Below are positions 5,485 to 9,428 of a stretch of DNA of 9,428 nucleotides, one piece after another. A program made the translations under genes and the position numbers. Within the stretch, counting starts at the first letter, position 1, and every line of letters begins with the position of its first letter. The DNA comes from SZUA-430 sp044375275 (GTDB taxonomy: Bacteria > Pseudomonadota > Alphaproteobacteria > Micropepsales > Micropepsaceae): the NCBI GenBank assembly GCA_044375275.1, contig JBILMZ010000136.1, positions 1-9,428 of the forward strand. The letters are read 5' to 3'. The notes under the pieces are model-generated. The model saw only the letters and a program-made list of their open reading frames with translations, was not told where the DNA came from and ran no database searches.

Positions 5485-6804
5485 ATGCAGGCTCTAATCT
5501 CGGCAATCGATGAAACGCAACGTTCCCGTTCCTATGGACGGGTGACGGGCGTCAATGGCCTGCTCGTTGAGGTTGCCGGGACGATGGATCCGCTCGGCAT
5601 TGGCACGCGTCTGACGATTGATTCTTCCGACAAGCGTGATGTGGCTGCGGAAGTGGTTGGATTCAAGAACGGGCGCGCGCTCGCGATGCCTTTCTCTTCA
5701 CTTGAAGGCGTGCGTATGGGCTGCAAGGCCTTTGTACAGCCTGAATCCGGAGAGGTTCGTCCGAGCCGCGCGTGGCTTGGTCGCGTCGTCAACGCGTTTG
5801 GTGAACCCGTGGATGGCAAAGGCCTGCTCGAACGTGGCACCAAGCCATACCGCCTGAAGAATGGTCCGCCGTCTGCTCATGCCCGAACGCGCGTTGGCGG
5901 CAAGATTGACCTGGGCGTCAAGGCTCTCAACTCATTCACGACTGTCTGCACGGGACAGCGCCTCGGCATTTTCGCCGGATCCGGCGTGGGCAAGTCCGTG
6001 CTGCTTTCCATGATTGCCCGCTACACGGAAGCCGATGTCATTGTCATCGGGCTGATCGGCGAACGCGGACGTGAAGTCCAGGAGTTCCTCGAAGATGACC
6101 TCGGGCCCGAAGGGCTCGCACGCAGCGTTGTCGTTGTCGCGACTTCGGATGAAAGCGCGTTGATGCGCCGCCAGGCCGCCTACATGACGCTGACCACGGC
6201 AGAATATTTCCGGGACCAGGGGCTTCGCGTCCTGTGCCTGATGGATTCGGTCACACGCTTTGCGATGGCCCAGCGCGAAATTGGGCTTGCGAGCGGCGAG
6301 CCGCCGGCATCGAAGGGTTATACGCCGTCCGTCTTTGCAGAATTGCCGCGCCTTCTCGAGCGCGCGGGTCCGGGTGTTCCCGGATCCGGTTCCATCACGG
6401 GGCTCTTCACGGTGCTGGTGGAGGGTGACGACCACAACGAACCTGTGGCCGACGCCGTCCGAGGCATTCTTGATGGTCACGTCGTGCTTGAGCGTGCGAT
6501 CGCCGAGCGCGGGCGCTTTCCGGCCGTCAATGTCCTCAAGTCCATTTCACGTACGATGCCGGGCTGCAACAAGCCGGAAGAGCAGGCGCTCATCAATGAA
6601 GCGCGTCGCGTGCTGTCGGTCTACGACAACATGGCGGAGCTCATTCGCCTCGGTGCGTACAAGGCTGGTTCCGATCCCGAGGTCGACCGGTCCATCAAAC
6701 TCTATCCGCTTCTCGAAGCCTATCTTGCCCAGGGCAAGGCGGAACGCGGAAATCTTGTCACCGGCTATCAGCGCATAGCCGAAATTCTAAACAGCGCTCA
6801 TTAA
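5485..6804 (+). CDS. fliI: Flagellar export ATPase FliI
   Basis: FliI is the cytoplasmic ATPase of the flagellar type III export apparatus; it forms a hexamer below the export gate and helps feed rod, hook and filament subunits. The 439-residue product has the N-terminal beta-barrel domain (about 15-95), then the F1-type catalytic core. The Walker A motif AGSGVGKS is at 164-171 (K170). GLIGERGREVQEF follows, then Walker B LCLMDSVTR with D254, and SGEPPASKGYTPSVFAELPRLLERAG. Length is that of FliI, and SVTRFAMAQREIGLASGEPP plus the following fliJ favour FliI over a virulence-type SctN or F1 beta subunit. AGGCGG at 5471-5476 supports the start. The gene is divergent from ctrA and carries a CtrA-like box upstream, so cell-cycle control is likely. 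Confidence 0.97.
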   Translation: MQALISAIDETQRSRSYGRVTGVNGLLVEVAGTMDPLGIGTRLTIDSSDKRDVAAEVVGFKNGRALAMPFSSLEGVRMGCKAFVQPESGEVRPSRAWLGRVVNAFGEPVDGKGLLERGTKPYRLKNGPPSAHARTRVGGKIDLGVKALNSFTTVCTGQRLGIFAGSGVGKSVLLSMIARYTEADVIVIGLIGERGREVQEFLEDDLGPEGLARSVVVVATSDESALMRRQAAYMTLTTAEYFRDQGLRVLCLMDSVTRFAMAQREIGLASGEPPASKGYTPSVFAELPRLLERAGPGVPGSGSITGLFTVLVEGDDHNEPVADAVRGILDGHVVLERAIAERGRFPAVNVLKSISRTMPGCNKPEEQALINEARRVLSVYDNMAELIRLGAYKAGSDPEVDRSIKLYPLLEAYLAQGKAERGNLVTGYQRIAEILNSAH

Positions 6805-6829
6805 GAAAAAAGAGGAGCAGGGGGGAACC

Positions 6830-7243
6830 ATGAAGTCTCGCGAAGCATTGATCAGGCTGAACAAGTTCCGGGTTGACGAAATCCGCAAGCGGCTGAAGTC
6901 GCTGGATGACATGCGCGGGGATCTGACAAAGAAGATGACCGATCTGGAGACGATGGTCCAGGAAGAGCAGCGCCGCTCGCTGCAGAGTGACCTGGGCCGT
7001 CTGGCCTATCCCACTTTTGCGCGGTCCGTCATGGCTCGCCGCGAGAACATCCAGCGCACGATCGATGAAGTCGACAAGCAGGCTGCGACTGTTACCGAAG
7101 AACTCCAGAATGCGTATCGCGAGCTGAAGAAGTACGAGATCGTGGCCGATGCCGAGGCGCAGCGTGATCGCGTCGAATATGCACGGCAGGTCCAGGCCGA
7201 GATCGACGAGATTGCCTTGAGCCGGCACGCCCGCAAGGCCTGA
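6830..7243 (+). CDS. fliJ: Flagellar export protein FliJ
   Basis: FliJ is a small coiled-coil protein that acts as the central stalk of the FliI ring, contacts FlhA and helps with chaperone recycling. The 137-residue product is almost entirely heptad-rich and charged (for example RVDEIRKRLKSLDDMRGDL and KKMTDLETMVQEEQRRS, then a long helix from about 70 to 130), with no Cys and no membrane segment; length is normal for FliJ. Sequence conservation in this family is low, so the call rests on the coiled-coil character and the position 25 bases after fliI. A purine-rich AGAGGAGCAGGGGGGAA precedes the ATG. The transcription unit ends at the terminator about 45 bases downstream. Confidence 0.9.
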   Translation: MKSREALIRLNKFRVDEIRKRLKSLDDMRGDLTKKMTDLETMVQEEQRRSLQSDLGRLAYPTFARSVMARRENIQRTIDEVDKQAATVTEELQNAYRELKKYEIVADAEAQRDRVEYARQVQAEIDEIALSRHARKA

Positions 7244-7288
7244 GGACTGAAGTTACGGGTTGCCGTTGTCTGGCAGCCTCTGGATTGC

Positions 7289-7318
7289 AACGCCGGGTCC
7301 CGCGGGATCCGGCGTTTT
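7289..7318 (+). terminator. Intrinsic terminator of fliIJ
   Basis: CGCCGG (7291-7296) pairs with CCGGCG (7309-7314), extended inward by a G-U pair and TCC/GGA around a CGCG loop, and is followed by TTTT at 7315-7318. The A pair at 7289-7290 can extend the stem into the T run. This is a canonical Rho-independent terminator 45 bases after fliJ. It also lies between fliJ and the convergent SRAP gene, but the minus-strand side lacks a real T tract. Confidence 0.9.
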
Positions 7319-7347
7319 GCTGTGAGGGTGACGGGTGGCGCCCCGGA

Positions 7348-8028
7348 CTAGGCGGCGACCCTGTCGAAGAGCGAGGGCTGCTGGTCGTCGGCCGCAGCGC
7401 GCTTCTGGGCGACCGGGAAAAGTTCAATCTCTTCCACGCGGGCTGGCTTGAGGCTGGAGAGCAGGGATTCCAGTGTCGCATCCGGGTTGAACCAGTTTGC
7501 GACTTCGGTCGGGTCAAGCAGGGCCGGCATCTGGTCGTGGATCAGGGAGACCAGCGGATTGGCAGCGCAGGAAATGTAGGCAAAGGTCTCCCCGCAGCTG
7601 TCGGACCGGTTCCATAGCCCTGCGATCATCATTGGCTTTCCCGACTTCAGCCGGATGCAATACTCGCGGGTCTTGACCTCGGCTACCCGCTTCCACTCGA
7701 AGAACTGTTCCGCCGGAATGATGCAGCGCTGCGCGTTCAGAAGGCGGCGCCATTCGGGATTGGCCTTGAGCACGTCCGTCCGGGTGGATGTCAGTGGGTG
7801 GGCGAGGATCGAGGGGCCGTCAATTTCCCCCCTCAGGCCCCAGCGCATCGGGGAAAGGGCCAGCTCTCCCAGGCCTTCGCGACGGATCACCAGGCGGCGT
7901 GCGCCGGGGTTCACCTGTGCGCGGGGGCGGGTGGTGATGCGCAGGGCTTCTCCCTGGCGCCACTGCTGGGTCTTGACCAGGCGGAGGACTTTTGTGGGGC
8001 TGGCGGCGGCTTTTCGAGAGAACAGCAT
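7348..8028 (-). CDS. Divergent SRAP-domain (YedK/HMCES-like) protein lacking catalytic Cys2, SOS-boxed
   Basis: SRAP proteins shield abasic sites in single-stranded DNA by a covalent link through Cys2, with Asn, Glu and His assisting (C2, N75, E105, H160 in E. coli YedK). This 226-residue product matches the fold by SPMRWGL (59-65), AQRCIIPAEQFFEWKR (99-114), MMIAGLW (133-139) and LIHDQMPALL (162-171). The Glu (E111) and His (H164) are present. The universal MCGR start is absent: the protein begins MLFSRKAAAS, and the Asn of the NARxE motif is replaced in LTSTRTD (79-85). The start is secure because AAGGAG lies six bases upstream, and no MCGR was seen in frame further up. The C-terminal tail has QPSLF (217-221), resembling a beta-clamp binding peptide. 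A perfect LexA box lies in its promoter. It may be a non-catalytic or mechanistically different SRAP paralogue. Confidence 0.88.
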   Translation of the reverse strand: MLFSRKAAASPTKVLRLVKTQQWRQGEALRITTRPRAQVNPGARRLVIRREGLGELALSPMRWGLRGEIDGPSILAHPLTSTRTDVLKANPEWRRLLNAQRCIIPAEQFFEWKRVAEVKTREYCIRLKSGKPMMIAGLWNRSDSCGETFAYISCAANPLVSLIHDQMPALLDPTEVANWFNPDATLESLLSSLKPARVEEIELFPVAQKRAAADDQQPSLFDRVAA

Positions 8029-8034
8029 GGGGGG

Positions 8035-8040
8035 CTCCTT
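8035..8040 (-). promoter_or_regulatory. Ribosome binding site that sets the SRAP start
   Basis: AAGGAG on the minus strand sits six bases before the ATG at 8028. It rules out the longer reading frame that opens at 8304, and it fixes the N-terminus as MLFSRK, without the family's Met-Cys start. Confidence 0.85.
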
Positions 8041-8052
8041 CTTTGTAAACCT

Positions 8053-8081
8053 ATTGTTCACTATATGTTCCGACCTGTCAA
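8053..8081 (-). promoter_or_regulatory. Sigma-70-type promoter of the SRAP gene
   Basis: Read on the minus strand, a perfect TTGACA -35 (8076-8081) is followed after 17 bases by AACAAT (8053-8058), four of six matches to TATAAT. The predicted transcript would start about 18 bases before the ATG. The LexA box fills the spacer and overlaps the -10 element. Confidence 0.65.
8056..8070. promoter_or_regulatory. LexA (SOS) box, GTTC-N7-GTTC
   Basis: GTTC (8056-8059), seven bases, GTTC (8067-8070) is an exact match to the alphaproteobacterial LexA operator, a direct repeat described in Rhodobacter and Caulobacter. It lies between the -35 and -10 of the SRAP promoter, where LexA would block polymerase. 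The divergent permease starts 131 bases away and is less likely to be the target. Confidence 0.82.
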
Positions 8082-8201
8082 GACCGGAGACAAGGCTCTT
8101 TCCACAGGTGGTGCGACCGCGAGGCACGTGGCAGACTGAGCGCACACGCTTCGCGTGCTTCAGGGAGAGCGCGCCGAACGGGGTCAAGGGAGAAAACGAA
8201 C

Positions 8202-9428
8202 ATGGCTGCAGACGAGCACACGCCGGCAGGGAGCGCGGCAGGGCACGGAGAACTGAAGAGAACGCTGGGACCGGTCCAGCTAGTCGGGCTCGGAATTGGC
8301 GCAATTATCGGCGCCGGAATTTTCAGCATTACCGGCACGGCGGCGGCCGAGCATGCCGGGCCGGCGATTGTACTGTCGTTTGTCCTGGCGTGCATTGGCT
8401 GCGTCTTTGCCGGGCTCTGCTATTCGGAACTGGCGTCCATGATCCCGCAATCGGGAAGCGCCTATACCTACACCTATGCTGCATTTGGCAGTTTTGCTGC
8501 GTGGATCATCGGTTGGGATCTCACGCTCGAGTACGGGATTGCCGCGGCGACAGTGGCGGTGTCCTGGGGCGGCTACTTCAAGGGCTTTCTTGCGGATGCC
8601 GGTGTGGTCTTGCCTGCTGCGCTATCGACTGCTCCCGTGGGAACGGACAGCAATGGTCACATGATAGCCACGGGCGCACTCATCAACCTGCCTGCCATGG
8701 GGATTGTGCTGTTCCTGACGGCCCTGCTTTCCGTGGGTATCCGGGAGTCGGCCTCGGTCAACGGCCTGATGGTGCTGCTCAAGGTGGCCATCATCCTCCT
8801 TGTGATCGGATTTGGCCTGCCGCTTATTGCACCGGCAAACCTTGATCCTTTCATTCCCGAGAATACCGGCAAGTTCGGCGAGTTTGGCTGGTCGGGTATC
8901 CTTGCGGGGGCAGGGGTGATCTTCTTTGCCTATATCGGGTTTGACAGTGTGTCCGTGGCCGCCCAGGAGGCCAGGAACCCGCAACGTGATCTCCCGATCG
9001 GGATCCTCGGATCCCTGGCGTTCTGTACTGTGCTCTACATCCTGATGTCGCTGACCATGACGGGGCTCGCCCATTACTCGACGCTGAAGGTGGACAATCC
9101 CGTTTACGTTGCCATTGCCTCGGGCGGCGCAAGCCTTCAGTGGCTGGGCCCATGGGTGAACATCGGGGCGATCACGGGCCTTTCGACGGTCATTCTTGTG
9201 TCGCTCTACGGCCAGACCCGCATCTTCTACGCGATGGCGAGGGACGGGTTCCTGCCGCAGGTCTTTGCAAAGGTGCATCCGACCTTCAATACGCCTGCAC
9301 AGAGTACCCTGCTGATTGGCTGCTTCGTGGCTGTTGTCGCTGGCATATTTCCGCTGAACGTCCTGGGCGAACTCGTATCGGTTGGAACGCTGCTCGCCTT
9401 CATGTTCGTCTGTACCTCGGTCATCGTG
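8202..9428 (+). CDS. APC-superfamily amino acid permease (3' truncated by window)
   Basis: This is an inner-membrane secondary transporter of the amino acid-polyamine-organocation superfamily, closest by eye to the cationic amino acid transporter (CAT/YfnA-like) branch. The frame is open for 409 codons to the window edge, with no stop, so the C-terminus is missing. A short polar leader (1-22) precedes TM1 with the APC signature GIGAIIGAGIF (about 30-40). Further hydrophobic spans include IVLSFVLACIGCVFAGLCY, AAWIIGWDLTLEYGIAA, MGIVLFLTALLSVGI, LLKVAIILLVIGFGLPLI and the conserved VIFFAYIGFDSVSVAAQEARNPQRDLPIGI. LYGQTRIFYAMARDGFLP follows, as in CAT-family members. The start ATG has AAGGGAGAA upstream. 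Substrate cannot be read from sequence. It is divergent from the SRAP gene; no clear promoter of its own was found in 8082-8201. Confidence 0.92.
   Translation, partial: MAADEHTPAGSAAGHGELKRTLGPVQLVGLGIGAIIGAGIFSITGTAAAEHAGPAIVLSFVLACIGCVFAGLCYSELASMIPQSGSAYTYTYAAFGSFAAWIIGWDLTLEYGIAAATVAVSWGGYFKGFLADAGVVLPAALSTAPVGTDSNGHMIATGALINLPAMGIVLFLTALLSVGIRESASVNGLMVLLKVAIILLVIGFGLPLIAPANLDPFIPENTGKFGEFGWSGILAGAGVIFFAYIGFDSVSVAAQEARNPQRDLPIGILGSLAFCTVLYILMSLTMTGLAHYSTLKVDNPVYVAIASGGASLQWLGPWVNIGAITGLSTVILVSLYGQTRIFYAMARDGFLPQVFAKVHPTFNTPAQSTLLIGCFVAVVAGIFPLNVLGELVSVGTLLAFMFVCTSVIV

Noticed and set aside
8043..8067. Plus-strand promoter TTGTAA ... TATATG for the permease
   Set aside because: The 13-base spacing is too short for a sigma-70 promoter, and the sequence is already explained by the SRAP promoter and LexA box on the other strand.
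8029..8304. 92-residue N-terminal extension of the SRAP protein
   Set aside because: It would translate through the LexA box and promoter; the ATG at 8028 has a strong ribosome binding site, and the extra residues resemble no SRAP sequence.
7655..8845. 396-codon plus-strand open frame crossing the SRAP gene and the permease start
   Set aside because: It runs antisense to SRAP and then out of frame through the permease; the Arg/Cys-rich text has no domain-like pattern. The permease frame from 8202 has clear membrane segments and a ribosome binding site.

Overview
The window looks like chromosomal DNA from a flagellated alphaproteobacterium of the Caulobacterales/Hyphomonadaceae type. This is inferred from a CtrA almost identical in motif content to the Caulobacter cell-cycle regulator, TTAA-based CtrA-like boxes, a GAnTC (CcrM-type) site upstream of ctrA, an alphaproteobacterial GTTC-N7-GTTC LexA box, and a GC-rich gene set. 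No rRNA, tRNA, CRISPR array or insertion sequence was seen.

Positions 1-4470 (+ strand) are the distal part of a chemotaxis cluster: the C-terminal part of a hybrid cheA (two CheW-like domains plus a receiver, cut by the window edge), cheW, a 245-bp gap, then cheY, cheB and cheR. cheA/cheW and cheB/cheR overlap by ATGA, so they are translationally coupled. Together they encode the kinase end, coupling protein, response regulator and both adaptation enzymes of one chemosensory pathway. A strong hairpin at 4511-4542 separates cheR from the convergent ctrA.

Positions 4570-7243 hold ctrA (- strand) and, divergently, fliI-fliJ (+ strand, flagellar export ATPase and its coiled-coil partner). The 225-bp region between them is dense in signals: a GAnTC site, two TTAA-type CtrA-like boxes (one nearer each gene), a 17-20 bp imperfect direct repeat and a small inverted repeat over the fliI ribosome binding site. 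A classic intrinsic terminator (7289-7318) ends fliIJ.

Positions 7348-8028 (- strand) encode a divergent SRAP (YedK/HMCES-family) protein. It lacks the family's N-terminal catalytic Cys2, keeps the Glu and His of the active site, and ends in a QPSLF peptide that resembles a beta-clamp binding motif. Its promoter contains a perfect GTTC-N7-GTTC LexA box. This is the most unusual locus in the window. From 8202 to the right edge runs an amino acid/polyamine (APC superfamily) permease that continues beyond the window.
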